This document shows, in pieces, positions 23,750-32,717 of a DNA stretch of 46,813 nt. Below the pieces are notes generated by a model. That model did no database searches and was not told where the DNA came from. It saw only the letters and a program-made list of their open reading frames with translations. This DNA comes from HGM11525 sp045649145 (GTDB lineage Bacteria > Bacillota > Clostridia > UBA1381). Location of the stretch: the NCBI GenBank assembly GCA_045649145.1, contig JAZRPK010000008.1:1-46813 (forward strand), given 5' to 3'. A program made the translations under genes and the position numbers. Each line of letters starts with the position of its first letter. Position 1 is the stretch's first letter.

Positions 23750-25189
23750 ATGAATTACGGTTTGGTTTCTAATATTATCGGAAAAATACTGCTTGTTACA
23801 GGTGCATTGTTTTCTCTGCCTATTGCAGTTAGTTTTATTTATCAGGACGGCTGTGTGACGGCGTTTTTAGTGCCGATGATAATTATGCTTTTGGCAGGAT
23901 TTCTCCTTTTTAGAGTACCTAAAAAGCAAAAGAGCTTATACATAGGCGAGGGCTTTTTGATTGTAACACTCACCTGGATACTGATTTCTGTGTTTTCTGC
24001 GGCGGCATTTGTTCTCTCGGGCGCAATTCCTTCGCCCGTAGATGCACTTTTCGAGTCGGTGTCCGGTTTTACAACAACGGGAGCCACTATTCTTGCAGAA
24101 ATAGAATCGCTCCCCCAATCCGTTTTGTTCTGGCGCAGCTTTACACACTGGATAGGCGGTATGGGTGTGTTGGTATTTATTCTTGCAATCAATTCTACCC
24201 GCGAAACGAAAAATATGTATATAATGCGTGCAGAATCCCCCGGACCTAAAACGGGCAAGATTGTGTCAAAAACAAGGAATACTGCAAGAATTTTGTATCT
24301 TTTGTACGTTTTCCTCACGCTTTTGGAGGTTGTGTTTCTTCTTGGCGGCGGTTTGCCGCTTTTCGACTCTGTCGTAACAGCCTTTGCAACCGCCGGCACG
24401 GGTGGCTTTGCCATAAAAAACGCCAGCATTGCAGCGTATGACAGTGCATATATTGATTACGTTATAAGTGTATTTATGCTTCTCTTCGGCGTGAATTTCA
24501 GCTTGTATTTTCTGCTCATTACAGGCAAGCTTCGTGATGCGCTGAAAAACGAGGAGCTAAGAACATATTTTGCAATCATTCTGGCCGCAACGGCAGCTAT
24601 TGCGATTATCATTTTGGGTTACGTCGGAAATGTCGCCGACGCTATACGTCAGGCGTTCTTTACCGTTTCGGCTACCGTTACAACAACAGGTTTTGTTATT
24701 ACCGACTACAACCTATGGCCGACTGCGGCAAAGATTATAATTTTTATCCTTATGTTTATCGGCGGCTGTTCCGGCTCAACGGGTGGCGGTATGAAGGTAA
24801 TACGTATTATGATCATGGGCAAGCTTGCCGCACGCGAAATAAAGCTTGCAGGAAGCCCTCGTACAGTAAGGTCGATAAGCGTTGACGGCAAGGCTGTAAA
24901 TCAGGAGATAGTGCGTGGTGTCGGGGCATATTTTATCGTATTTATGATAGTTTTTGCCATCTCTGTTTTGCTTGTTTCATTTGATAATATGACTATAACA
25001 GAAGCTATATCGGGCGTTGCAACCTGTATTAACAATGTGGGTCCCGGCTTTGAATCAATAGGAGCAGTCGGAAATTTTGACGCATTGTCCGATTTTACCA
25101 AGATTGTCTTTATATTTGATATGCTTCTTGGAAGACTCGAGCTGTTCCCCATTCTGGCACTATTTAGTTCGTCGCTTTGGAAGGTGTGA
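23750..25189 (+). CDS. trkH: Trk potassium transporter membrane subunit TrkH
   Basis: A very hydrophobic 479-residue protein with about ten membrane segments in four M1-P-M2 repeats. The selectivity-filter loops are seen in order: GFTTTGATI, ATAGTGGFA, TVTTTGFVI and INNVGPGFE, each with the key glycine. It forms the K+ pathway gated by TrkA. The ATG follows GGAGG, 12 bases after trkA. The protein ends SSSLWKV, 5 bases before the next gene, so coupling is tight. Confidence 0.95.
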   Translation: MNYGLVSNIIGKILLVTGALFSLPIAVSFIYQDGCVTAFLVPMIIMLLAGFLLFRVPKKQKSLYIGEGFLIVTLTWILISVFSAAAFVLSGAIPSPVDALFESVSGFTTTGATILAEIESLPQSVLFWRSFTHWIGGMGVLVFILAINSTRETKNMYIMRAESPGPKTGKIVSKTRNTARILYLLYVFLTLLEVVFLLGGGLPLFDSVVTAFATAGTGGFAIKNASIAAYDSAYIDYVISVFMLLFGVNFSLYFLLITGKLRDALKNEELRTYFAIILAATAAIAIIILGYVGNVADAIRQAFFTVSATVTTTGFVITDYNLWPTAAKIIIFILMFIGGCSGSTGGGMKVIRIMIMGKLAAREIKLAGSPRTVRSISVDGKAVNQEIVRGVGAYFIVFMIVFAISVLLVSFDNMTITEAISGVATCINNVGPGFESIGAVGNFDALSDFTKIVFIFDMLLGRLELFPILALFSSSLWKV

Positions 25190-25194
25190 TTTTC

Positions 25195-26025
25195 TTGAAA
25201 GAGAGAATAGACAGGGTAGTCGGCTTTTTCCGCAGATGCGTGAGCGAGGATTTGATAACCGTTTATGCCGCTCAGGCGTCCTTTTATATCATTATCGCCA
25301 GCGTACCCTTTTTGATGCTGTTGCTTGCAGTGCTGCAGTTTTTTCTGCCGCTTGATTTTAGCAGAGTTTTAGATGCGATAAATGCGTTAATACCACCCAA
25401 TCTTCGTTCCCTTGCATACCGTGCCCTGTCCGAGTTGTTTGTAAAATCGGGCAGTATACTGTCGCTATCTGCCGTTACGGCACTTTGGACAGCGTCAAGA
25501 GGTGCGGCGGCAGTTTCAAGAGGAATACGGCACATCTACCGTACAAGCGATGAGCGTGGTTTTATAAAAAATGTGCTCTGGTCGGCTCTTTACACGATTG
25601 TTTTTATCGGAATGCTTTTGCTGACCTTGATTATGCTCGTTTTCGGGCCGACAATAACCGGATTTTTGTCCGAGCATTTAGTGCTTCTGCAAGGACTTTT
25701 TTCACTTTTTGAGCAGTTAAGAGCGGTTGTATTCCTTGTCTTTTTCTGCCTGTTCTTTGCGTTTGTCTATAGGTCTCTGGCAGGAAGAAAGGTCTCGTTT
25801 GTAAAACAGCTTCCGGGTGCGGCATTTTCGGCACTTGGGTGGACAGTTTTTTCGCTAGGGTATTCTATATACATCGAAAATTATTCTAACTACTCTTACA
25901 TCTACGGCAGTTTGGCTGCTATTGTGCTGATGATGCTGTGGCTGTATTTTTGTATGATAATATTTCTGTTCGGAGCAGAAATTAATGTACTGTTAAGCAG
26001 GAAAGGAAATGATAGAAATGGGTAA
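25195..26025 (+). CDS. YihY/BrkB family membrane protein
   Basis: A 276-residue protein with about six membrane segments. The blocks AAQASFYIIIASVPFLMLLL, VTALWTASRGAAAVSRGI and the final LYFCMIIFLFGAEIN match the YihY/BrkB family, whose transport function is unsettled (it was once mis-annotated as ribonuclease BN). The start is placed at TTG 25195 (KERIDRVVGFFRRC) because AAGGTG lies 9 bases upstream. A TTG at 25177 would overlap trkH and has no better site. Its place between trkH and proC hints at a link with ion or osmolyte balance, which is inference. It overlaps proC by 8 bases. Confidence 0.88.
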   Translation: MKERIDRVVGFFRRCVSEDLITVYAAQASFYIIIASVPFLMLLLAVLQFFLPLDFSRVLDAINALIPPNLRSLAYRALSELFVKSGSILSLSAVTALWTASRGAAAVSRGIRHIYRTSDERGFIKNVLWSALYTIVFIGMLLLTLIMLVFGPTITGFLSEHLVLLQGLFSLFEQLRAVVFLVFFCLFFAFVYRSLAGRKVSFVKQLPGAAFSALGWTVFSLGYSIYIENYSNYSYIYGSLAAIVLMMLWLYFCMIIFLFGAEINVLLSRKGNDRNG

Positions 26026-26815
26026 AAGTATCAGCTTTATCGGCGCAGGAAATATGGGACGTGCGATTATAGGCGGAATTTCGGATAAGGGACTTTTTGA
26101 CGATATATTTGTATTTGACAAATACATCAGCATGGCAAAGGTCGCAGAAAACACCTATGGCACAAAAACGGTCATCTGTGCATCCGATGCCGCATGTGCG
26201 GATATTGTTGTGCTGGCGGTTAAGCCTAACGTACTTTATTCGGTTATAGACGAAATAAAAGACACCATAACCGACGACACGGTTGTGGTATCAATTGCGG
26301 CAGGGCAGAGCATAGAAAAGATGGAGCAGGCGTTTGGCAAGAATGTCAAGCTGATGCGTGTTATGCCCAACACCCCTGCACTTGTGGGCGAGGGAATGTC
26401 CGCACTTTCGCCTAACAGGCTTCTTTCAAACGATAAAAGTGCAATCGATGAGGTTGTAAAAATCTTTGAGAGTCTTGGCAGAGCGGAGATAGTGCCCGAA
26501 AGCCTTATGGACGCTGTAACAGGCGTGTCCGGCTCGTCGCCTGCGTATGTGTTTATGTTTATAGAAGCTCTTGCAGACGCAGCAGTCGCAGCGGGTATGC
26601 CTCGCGAAAAAAGCTACACCTTCGCCGCACAGTCGGTTTTAGGTGCTGCAAAAATGGTGTTGGAAACGGGCAAGCATCCGGGCGAGCTTAAGGATATGGT
26701 ATGCTCGCCGGGCGGTACTACTATTGAGGCTGTTAAGGTATTGGAGGAAAAAGGACTTAGAGGCTGTGTTATGGAGGCGGTAAACGCCTGTGTTGAAAAG
26801 TCGAGGAGTATGTGA
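26018..26815 (+). CDS. proC: Pyrroline-5-carboxylate reductase
   Basis: ProC performs the last, NAD(P)H-dependent step of proline synthesis. The 265-residue protein has the Rossmann start SISFIGAGNMGRAIIGGI, VLAVKPNVL, LMRVMPNTPALVGEGM and the C-terminal signature LKDMVCSPGGTTIEAVKVLE. The start at ATG 26018 is favoured because AAGGA is 10 bases upstream; the ATG at 26009 is only one base from it. It overlaps the preceding gene by 8 bases and folC by one base (TGATG), so it is a coupled member of the trk operon. proA and proB are not in the window. Confidence 0.96.
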   Translation: MGKSISFIGAGNMGRAIIGGISDKGLFDDIFVFDKYISMAKVAENTYGTKTVICASDAACADIVVLAVKPNVLYSVIDEIKDTITDDTVVVSIAAGQSIEKMEQAFGKNVKLMRVMPNTPALVGEGMSALSPNRLLSNDKSAIDEVVKIFESLGRAEIVPESLMDAVTGVSGSSPAYVFMFIEALADAAVAAGMPREKSYTFAAQSVLGAAKMVLETGKHPGELKDMVCSPGGTTIEAVKVLEEKGLRGCVMEAVNACVEKSRSM

Positions 26816-28029
26816 TGACCGAATTTGAGGCAATAGATTATATACTCTCACTACCCAAATTTACCTATCCGCTCGGAAACGAACAGCTTGAAGCTCTGTT
26901 GGCTCTTTTAGGAAGTCCGCAAAGTGATATGAATTTTGTACATATTGCAGGCACAAACGGCAAAGGCTCTGCGGCGGCGATGCTTGGCTCAATCCTTACC
27001 GAAGCAGGCTACAAAACGGGTGTTTTTACCTCGCCGTATATTATAAGCTTTAACGAGCGGATAAAAATAGGCAACGAAAATATTTCGGAGGAAAAGCTGG
27101 CACATTTTACTGAGTTAGTCGCCGACGCTATGACTAAAAATTCTGTTAAAATATCGCAGTTTGCTTTTATATTAGCCGTCGCCCTGCTCTATTACAAGAG
27201 CGAAAACTGTGACGTGGTTATTCTGGAGGCAGGTCTGGGTGGCAGATTGGATGCAACGAATGTTATAGAAAAAAGCTTAGTTTCGGTTATAATGTCGATA
27301 GGTCTTGACCACACCGAGTATTTGGGTGATACAGTTGCCGAAATTGCGAGGGAGAAATGCGGTATAATAAAACCGAACGGCGACGTGGTTGCCTACAAAA
27401 GCTCTCCCGAAGCAATGGCTGTAATCGAAAGCTGTTGCAAAAAACAAAATGCCACACTTTCTGTTGCAAGGTCAGCTACATCTACCGAAAACGGTTTTAA
27501 GACCGAGAATACCCAGTATAACCTCGCTTTAGGCGCTGAATATCAGGCAGGAAATGCCGCAACTGTGCTTGAGGCGGTAGCAGTGCTTTGTAAAAAAGGG
27601 TTTGAGATTTCGGATACCGCTCTCAGAAGAGGGTTTGAAAACTGCCGACACCGTGCAAGATTTGAGCGCGTGAGGGATAACATAATTGTCGACGGAGCAC
27701 ATAACCCCGACGGTGCAAAGGCTCTTTGCAGCGCATTAACTGCAATAAAAACCACAAAAACCGCCGTTCTCGCAATGATGGAGGACAAGGCGATAGACGA
27801 TTTCCTTAGCGAATTACGCCTAAGCTTTCAAAGAGCAATTATAACCGAGCTTGATATGCCAAGGTGTATTTCGGCTGAAAACCTCGCACAAAAGGCAATT
27901 GCTGCAGGCTTTGATGTAACTGTCATACCAGACACCGACAAGGCATTCTCGATGGCACAAAGGTGCGAGTTTGCAGTTGTTTGCGGCTCGATTTACCTTA
28001 CGGGCAAGGCATTGGAATATTGGAAATAG
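26815..28029 (+). CDS. folC: Folylpolyglutamate synthase / dihydrofolate synthase
   Basis: FolC adds glutamates to (dihydro)folate. The 404-residue protein has the Mur-ligase-type P-loop GTNGKGSAAAML, the FTSPYIISFNERI folate-binding block, LEAGLGGRLDATNV, and VDGAHNPDGAKAL in the C-terminal domain. The ATG at 26815 overlaps the proC stop by one base and lies 6 bases from GAGGAG; a GTG at 26812 is too close. It is the last gene of the trkA operon and is followed by a strong terminator. The link with potassium and proline genes is positional only. Confidence 0.95.
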   Translation: MTEFEAIDYILSLPKFTYPLGNEQLEALLALLGSPQSDMNFVHIAGTNGKGSAAAMLGSILTEAGYKTGVFTSPYIISFNERIKIGNENISEEKLAHFTELVADAMTKNSVKISQFAFILAVALLYYKSENCDVVILEAGLGGRLDATNVIEKSLVSVIMSIGLDHTEYLGDTVAEIAREKCGIIKPNGDVVAYKSSPEAMAVIESCCKKQNATLSVARSATSTENGFKTENTQYNLALGAEYQAGNAATVLEAVAVLCKKGFEISDTALRRGFENCRHRARFERVRDNIIVDGAHNPDGAKALCSALTAIKTTKTAVLAMMEDKAIDDFLSELRLSFQRAIITELDMPRCISAENLAQKAIAAGFDVTVIPDTDKAFSMAQRCEFAVVCGSIYLTGKALEYWK

Positions 28030-28030
28030 A

Positions 28031-28059
28031 AAAACACCTCTTAAATAAGAGGTGTTTTT
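28031..28059. terminator. Bidirectional terminator between folC and the SLH gene
   Basis: AAAACACCTCTT / AAGAGGTGTTTT form a perfect 12-bp stem with an AAAT loop and A/T flanks, 2 bases after the folC stop and 13 bases from the stop of the convergent SLH gene. It can serve both transcripts. Confidence 0.9.
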
Positions 28060-28071
28060 AGTATGCGTTAT

Positions 28072-30087
28072 TTATTTTGCATAGATTGTAGCGCTTGCTA
28101 TCTTAGCTTTTACAAGATTTGCAAAATTGGGATCGCCGTAAATGCTTTCAAGATAGGTCTTAATCGAGCCAAGACCTTTGCTGAACTTTTGATCAGCAGC
28201 TGTGCCGGCAGGAGCCATACTCTCTACCATTTTTGTAAGATATCCTGCAGCAAGTGTTGCAAGCTCTGCCTTCTTATCGTTGCCAAGAGCCTCTGCATCT
28301 ATAGATGTGTTAAGTGAGTTGGTCGCACCTGTAACAGCGGCTACCAAGAACATATCATACGCTTCTTCCTTGCTTACTGTTCCAATTGCTCTTGCGTCCT
28401 GATATGCCTGTACTGCATCATTAAAAGCAGCCTCTATTGTTCCAATCATTGCTCTGAAATAAAGTACATATTCTCTCTTTGTAGTGGAATTAACATTCGC
28501 TGTTGCAAAACCAGCACTGTTATCTACAACATATCTCGCTACATCGTCATAAACAGGCTTGAGAACTCCGTCATATAGATCAACAATAATATTGTCCTTA
28601 TCAGGATTGAACATTTCAGCATAATTATCTCTGTCGTTTGTAACGATAACCTCGAGCATATCCTTGGTCCACCACTTGTTGTTCAAAAATGAGTTCGGTG
28701 CTACAAGTGAGGAGTCTACGTCATCTGCATCAAGAACCTCTACCGTTTTAACGGTAAAGCCCTTACCCTTCATTGACTGATAACCCTTCAATGATTCTAC
28801 AACACGGTCTCTTTTTTGAGTAGTACCGTCGGTTGTAAAGATGCGGTCATCTGTAATTGTTTCAAATGCAGGATTTACGGTGTTGTTATCTTCATCTATC
28901 CATACATATTCCATTGACTTATCGTCATCAGGCATAGGAACGCTTGTAGGTCTGTTTCCGTTTACAACCTCCTCGGGAGTAGCAGGAGTTCCGTTAACTA
29001 TATATTCTACTTTGTGTTTTACAACACTTGGTGTGCTGCCGCCATTACCACCGCCTAAGGAGGGGTATTCAAATTCTATCTCATATACTCTTGTTCCGAC
29101 AACTCTGTCAGAGTTTCCGCCCTTATCTGTTACAGATACTGTTACTGTAAACTTATCCTTGGGCTTCGCATCGGGGAAGTTGACTGTCACATTTGCAGCC
29201 TCAAGCTCTTCGGCTGTAAATATCACCTTCTCAAACTCTTCGGGAGATACTATTTTAACTTCGCCGTTCTTGGTGTAAGTGATGGTATATTTTGTGTCCT
29301 CGGCAACCTTAACTGACACAGTCAATGTGTCGGAGGTGTTCTTCGGGAACATATCAAAGGACATTTTTCCGCCCTGTGTATTGCTGTACTCTACTTCCTC
29401 GTCACTTAGCTGTACGGTTGCAGGATAGAACTTATCTGCATTTGCCAGAAGTGATGCAACCTCGGCTCTCTTGATGTTTGTCTTCGGCTGAATGTATGCA
29501 GCTTTCTCGTCCTCGCCTGTATAGCCTACAACTATTCCGAGGTCTGCTAAGGACATAACCGCCTCATATGCCCAACCGCTGATTTGATCGCCGTCAGCAA
29601 ACGTTGTTTCGTTAATGTATTTGTTAATCTTAAATGCACGATAAACAACAGAAGAAGCCTCTTCTCTTGTTATATATGCGTTAGGCTTAACTGTGCCGTC
29701 GCCGTATCCTGACATATAGCCGTTTACAACAGCCTTATCGATGTATGGATAGTGCCAGTCTGTTGTCTTAAGGTCGGTAAAGCTTTCGGTCATATGGCCC
29801 TGACCTCTTAGCATAAAGTAAAGAATTGTTACAAACTCCGCTCTGGTAATCCACTGGTCAGGCTTATACATATCCAGACCGCCGTTCTCAGCTGCGGGAT
29901 AGCCGTGGATATAATCTCTCTCGGTCATATAGGTAACCCACGGATACGCCCAATGTTTTTCGCCCACGTCTGCGTAGCTGTACTTTTTTGTAACCTGTGG
30001 CATATCAGCCGCAAAGCCTGTCAGACAGCCGGAAAACAGAGTTACCACAAGACAAAGTACTACGAGTACTGAAAACTTTGTTTTCAT
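28072..30087 (-). CDS. Secreted SLH-domain protein of unknown function
   Basis: The 671-residue protein has a signal peptide, with a lipobox-like FSGC at residue 21 or signal-peptidase cleavage near GFA. Three SLH domains follow (about 34-215), marked by ITRAEF, ITREEA and IKRAEV, which would bind the secondary cell-wall polymer. Residues 230-350 look like a beta-sandwich with KFTVTVSVTDKGGNSDR, and a Gly-rich linker (GGGNGGST) leads to a short repeat-like domain (VKHKVEYIVNGTPATP). The last 230 residues are helical and unlike anything I recognise. It starts behind AGGAGAG and has its own perfect promoter just after argB. Attachment to the wall is well supported; the role of the C-terminal part is unknown. 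Confidence 0.85.
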   Translation of the reverse strand: MKTKFSVLVVLCLVVTLFSGCLTGFAADMPQVTKKYSYADVGEKHWAYPWVTYMTERDYIHGYPAAENGGLDMYKPDQWITRAEFVTILYFMLRGQGHMTESFTDLKTTDWHYPYIDKAVVNGYMSGYGDGTVKPNAYITREEASSVVYRAFKINKYINETTFADGDQISGWAYEAVMSLADLGIVVGYTGEDEKAAYIQPKTNIKRAEVASLLANADKFYPATVQLSDEEVEYSNTQGGKMSFDMFPKNTSDTLTVSVKVAEDTKYTITYTKNGEVKIVSPEEFEKVIFTAEELEAANVTVNFPDAKPKDKFTVTVSVTDKGGNSDRVVGTRVYEIEFEYPSLGGGNGGSTPSVVKHKVEYIVNGTPATPEEVVNGNRPTSVPMPDDDKSMEYVWIDEDNNTVNPAFETITDDRIFTTDGTTQKRDRVVESLKGYQSMKGKGFTVKTVEVLDADDVDSSLVAPNSFLNNKWWTKDMLEVIVTNDRDNYAEMFNPDKDNIIVDLYDGVLKPVYDDVARYVVDNSAGFATANVNSTTKREYVLYFRAMIGTIEAAFNDAVQAYQDARAIGTVSKEEAYDMFLVAAVTGATNSLNTSIDAEALGNDKKAELATLAAGYLTKMVESMAPAGTAADQKFSKGLGSIKTYLESIYGDPNFANLVKAKIASATIYAK

Positions 30088-30142
30088 TTAATTTCACTCT
30101 CCTATACATTCCATACAGAACTTTATCATATTCGTACTGTAA

Positions 30143-30171
30143 ATTATATCATTTACAACAAATATTGTCAA
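30143..30171 (-). promoter_or_regulatory. Consensus promoter of the SLH-protein gene
   Basis: Reverse strand TTGACA (30166-30171), 17 bases, TATAAT (30143-30148): perfect sigma-A elements. They sit 10 bases beyond the argB stop codon, and no terminator is visible between argB and this gene, so arg read-through could add to its transcription. Confidence 0.85.
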
Positions 30172-30180
30172 GCGGTATCA

Positions 30181-31053
30181 TTAATAGTTTTCGCTTTTTA
30201 TAAGTGTTCCTATACCCGATTTGGTAAAGATTTCAAGCAACAGACAATGCGGAATTCTGCCGTCTATTATATGCACGCCCTTAACTCCTGCAGCAATTGC
30301 GTCAAGGCAACCTGTAACCTTTGGTATCATACCGCCTGTTATGATGCCTTCTTTTATCATACGGAAGAACTCTTCGCCTGCCGCCTCATAGACAATGTCG
30401 CCGTTTGCGTCCTTAACACCCTCTACGTCAGTTAAAAGGATAAGCTTTTCGGCAGAGGTTGCCGCTGCAACTGCAGCTGCGACATTGTCGGCATTTATGT
30501 TGTAGGAGTTGCCCTCGTCGTCCATTCCGATAGGTGCAATTACGGGGATATACCCATCGTGGATTACGCTGTAGAGCATATGCGGGTCAACCTCTACTAT
30601 ATCGCCGACAAAGCCGAGGTCGCATTTTTTGCCGTCTACAACCATTTCCTGCTTTTTGCACTTAATAAACGCTCCGTCAATGCCGCACACGCCCATCGCT
30701 CTTGCACCATTGCAGTTTAGAAGTGATACTATCTCCTTGTTTGTCTTTCCGACCAAAACCTGCTGTGCAATTCTCATAGTTTCGGCGTCGGTTACACGAA
30801 GTCCGTTGATAAACTGTGATTTTACGCCGTTTTTATCCAAAGCTGCCGATATATCAGGACCGCCGCCATGTACAACTATCGGGTTTAAGCCTACAAACTT
30901 AAGAAGCGTAATATCCTCCATAACAGAGTTTTTAAGCTCCTGATTTATCATAGCGTTGCCGCCGTATTTAATTATGATTGTTTTGCCCGAAAATTTTTGA
31001 ATATACGGCAGAGCGTCAATCAGTATACCCGCCTTTTTAATAAGTTCTTCCAT
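30181..31053 (-). CDS. argB: Acetylglutamate kinase
   Basis: ArgB phosphorylates N-acetylglutamate in arginine synthesis. The 290-residue protein has IIIKYGGNAM, VVHGGGPDISAAL and the LLTDVEGVKD block of the amino-acid-kinase fold. The N-terminal helix (MEELIKKAGILIDALPYI) is the extension found in hexameric, arginine-inhibited members of the family, so feedback control is plausible. The ATG at 31053 has AAGGAG 9 bases upstream. The open frame extends to 31158, but that extension is translated from a palindromic repeat and is not real protein. It is the last arg gene; the 107-bp gap to argC contains the repeat at 31093-31134. Confidence 0.96.
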   Translation of the reverse strand: MEELIKKAGILIDALPYIQKFSGKTIIIKYGGNAMINQELKNSVMEDITLLKFVGLNPIVVHGGGPDISAALDKNGVKSQFINGLRVTDAETMRIAQQVLVGKTNKEIVSLLNCNGARAMGVCGIDGAFIKCKKQEMVVDGKKCDLGFVGDIVEVDPHMLYSVIHDGYIPVIAPIGMDDEGNSYNINADNVAAAVAAATSAEKLILLTDVEGVKDANGDIVYEAAGEEFFRMIKEGIITGGMIPKVTGCLDAIAAGVKGVHIIDGRIPHCLLLEIFTKSGIGTLIKSENY

Positions 31054-31092
31054 TTTGTTTTTCTCCTTACAAATCAATAATAAATCCCTCCC

Positions 31093-31134
31093 CCACGCAA
31101 TTTGCGTGGTCCCCCTCCCTTTAGGCAAGGGAGG
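31093..31134. repeat. Double-hairpin palindromic repeat (copy 1) in the argC-argB gap
   Basis: CCACGCAA/TTGCGTGG (31093-31109) is followed at once by CCTCCCTT/AAGGGAGG (31114-31134). The second copy at 43523-43556 has the same plan: a short GC hairpin containing CGCAA, then a C/T-rich arm, short loop and A/G-rich arm ending in GGCTT. I recall similar small double hairpins scattered in intergenic DNA of gut Clostridia, but cannot verify this here. Confidence 0.65.
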
Positions 31135-31160
31135 CTTTTCGTGGGCGATTTTAGCCAAGC

Positions 31161-32198
31161 TTACAGGTAAAAACCTGCAAAATCGAGCCCTGTTCTTTCG
31201 TCTAAGCCGAACATCAGGTTCATATTCTGCACAGCCTGACCCGCTGCGCCCTTTACGATATTGTCAAGCGCAGATACCACAACCGCACGGTTTAGTCTTT
31301 CGTCCTTGACAATTCCTATATCAACAAAGTTAGAGCCTGCAACGTGCTTTGTTTCGGGGAGCTTGCCCTTTGGCATTACACGGACAAAGAACTCGTCCTT
31401 GTAGTAGTCTTCGTATATTTTCTGCAGTTCGTCAGCTGAGATATCCTTGGTTAAATTCATATAAATAGTAGCGAGAATTCCTCGTTTTTGGGGAATAAGA
31501 TGCGGGGTAAAGGAAAGCATAATCGGCTTTCCTGCCACATTTGACAGCTCCTGTTCAATTTCGGAGGTGTGGCGGTGGGTTGCAATCTTATACGCTTTAG
31601 TATTCTCGGTACATTCGCAAAAATGTGTCTGCAGCGATAAGCTTCTGCCCGCTCCTGTAACGCCCGATTTGGCATCTATTATAATATTCTTGTCATCCGC
31701 AACACCATTTGCCAGAAGCGGTGCCGCTCCCAGAATTGAGCAAGTAGTGTAGCAGCCGGGGTTTCCGATAAGGCGTGCTGTTTTAATCTTATCACGGTGC
31801 AGCTCACAGAGTCCGTAAACCGACTCCTTCAAAAGCTCGGGCGAGGAGTGCGGCTCGTTATACCACTGTTCGTATACCTTAACATCGTCATAACGGTAGT
31901 CGCCGCTTAAGTCAATTACCTTAAGACCTGCGTCTAAAAGTGCAGGGATAACCGACTTTGACGCACCGTGCGGCAGAGCTGTAAATGCGACATCGCACTT
32001 TGCTGCCGCTTCGACATCAGCCTCTTGACATTCCTTTTCCAAAATATGCCTTAAGTTTTGATAAACATCGCTTATCTTCTCTCCGGCAAAGCTTTTAGAG
32101 CCTAAAAGCTCTATTGACACATCCGGATGATTGGTAAGAAGTCTTACCAGTTCTATTCCTGCATAGCCTGTTGCACCAAGCACAGCTACCTTTATCAT
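31161..32198 (-). CDS. argC: N-acetyl-gamma-glutamyl-phosphate reductase
   Basis: ArgC reduces acetylglutamyl phosphate to the semialdehyde with NADPH. The 345-residue protein has the Rossmann start VAVLGATGYAGIELVRLL, the catalytic-cysteine block IGNPGCYTT, and SFTPHLIPQKRGILATIY with the conserved His. The ATG at 32198 follows AAAGGG, 18 bases after the GNAT gene stop. It uses the product of ArgB and feeds ArgD, both encoded in the same operon. Confidence 0.96.
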   Translation of the reverse strand: MIKVAVLGATGYAGIELVRLLTNHPDVSIELLGSKSFAGEKISDVYQNLRHILEKECQEADVEAAAKCDVAFTALPHGASKSVIPALLDAGLKVIDLSGDYRYDDVKVYEQWYNEPHSSPELLKESVYGLCELHRDKIKTARLIGNPGCYTTCSILGAAPLLANGVADDKNIIIDAKSGVTGAGRSLSLQTHFCECTENTKAYKIATHRHTSEIEQELSNVAGKPIMLSFTPHLIPQKRGILATIYMNLTKDISADELQKIYEDYYKDEFFVRVMPKGKLPETKHVAGSNFVDIGIVKDERLNRAVVVSALDNIVKGAAGQAVQNMNLMFGLDERTGLDFAGFYL

Positions 32199-32216
32199 TT
32201 TATGTCAACCCTTTCG

Positions 32217-32702
32217 TCAATTATATTCCTTTACAAGATGTGCACGGACATAACCCCTTGATTTGTCTGTCGAGTCAATATAAAAGCCACGTCCGTAATA
32301 AAAGCGGATAAGCGGTGTCAGCTTTGAATCGGTATGAAGACTGATGCTTTTAACACCGTGCTTTACCATAATCTCGTCAACAAGATTCATCAGCGATTTG
32401 CCTATTCCGTTATTCTGCGAGCTTGTTTTGACTGCAAAACGGCTTAAGTACGCTGTTTTCGCCTTTTCGTCAATTTCTACCCTGACACTGCCGACAGGCG
32501 TGTTATCACGTTCGGCAATAAGCACTATTTTTGTATCTATATCCTTTTTGATATCCTTTGCCGTTTCCTTAAGTGCGTCGGGGTCTGCCGCCTCTGACAT
32601 TTCGGCATATTTCAAAAACGCCTCACGCACAATGCTCCCAATAGCTTCTATATCGTCATACGTAGCAGAACGCACGTGGAAGTATGATTTTAAGTATTCC
32701 AT
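32217..32702 (-). CDS. GNAT-family N-acetyltransferase in the arg operon (candidate N-acetylglutamate synthase)
   Basis: The 161-residue single-domain GNAT has acetyl-CoA-binding sequence QNNGIGKSLMNLVDE (Q/R-x-x-G-x-G/A type) and FYYGRGFYIDS near the end. It lies between argF and argC, co-directional, with GAGG 7 bases before the ATG. The visible arg operon makes everything from acetylglutamate to citrulline but shows no argJ or argA to make acetylglutamate. Short GNAT-only acetylglutamate synthases are known in other bacteria, for example mycobacteria, so this gene is a reasonable candidate. The substrate is not proven by sequence. argJ could lie elsewhere, and it could equally acetylate another amine. 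Confidence 0.75.
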   Translation of the reverse strand: MEYLKSYFHVRSATYDDIEAIGSIVREAFLKYAEMSEAADPDALKETAKDIKKDIDTKIVLIAERDNTPVGSVRVEIDEKAKTAYLSRFAVKTSSQNNGIGKSLMNLVDEIMVKHGVKSISLHTDSKLTPLIRFYYGRGFYIDSTDKSRGYVRAHLVKEYN

Positions 32703-32717
32703 AAATTACCTCTTTTG

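Noticed and set aside
31054..31158. N-terminal extension of argB
   Set aside because: The added residues are translated from the double-hairpin repeat; the ATG at 31053 has a good ribosome site and the normal ArgB start.
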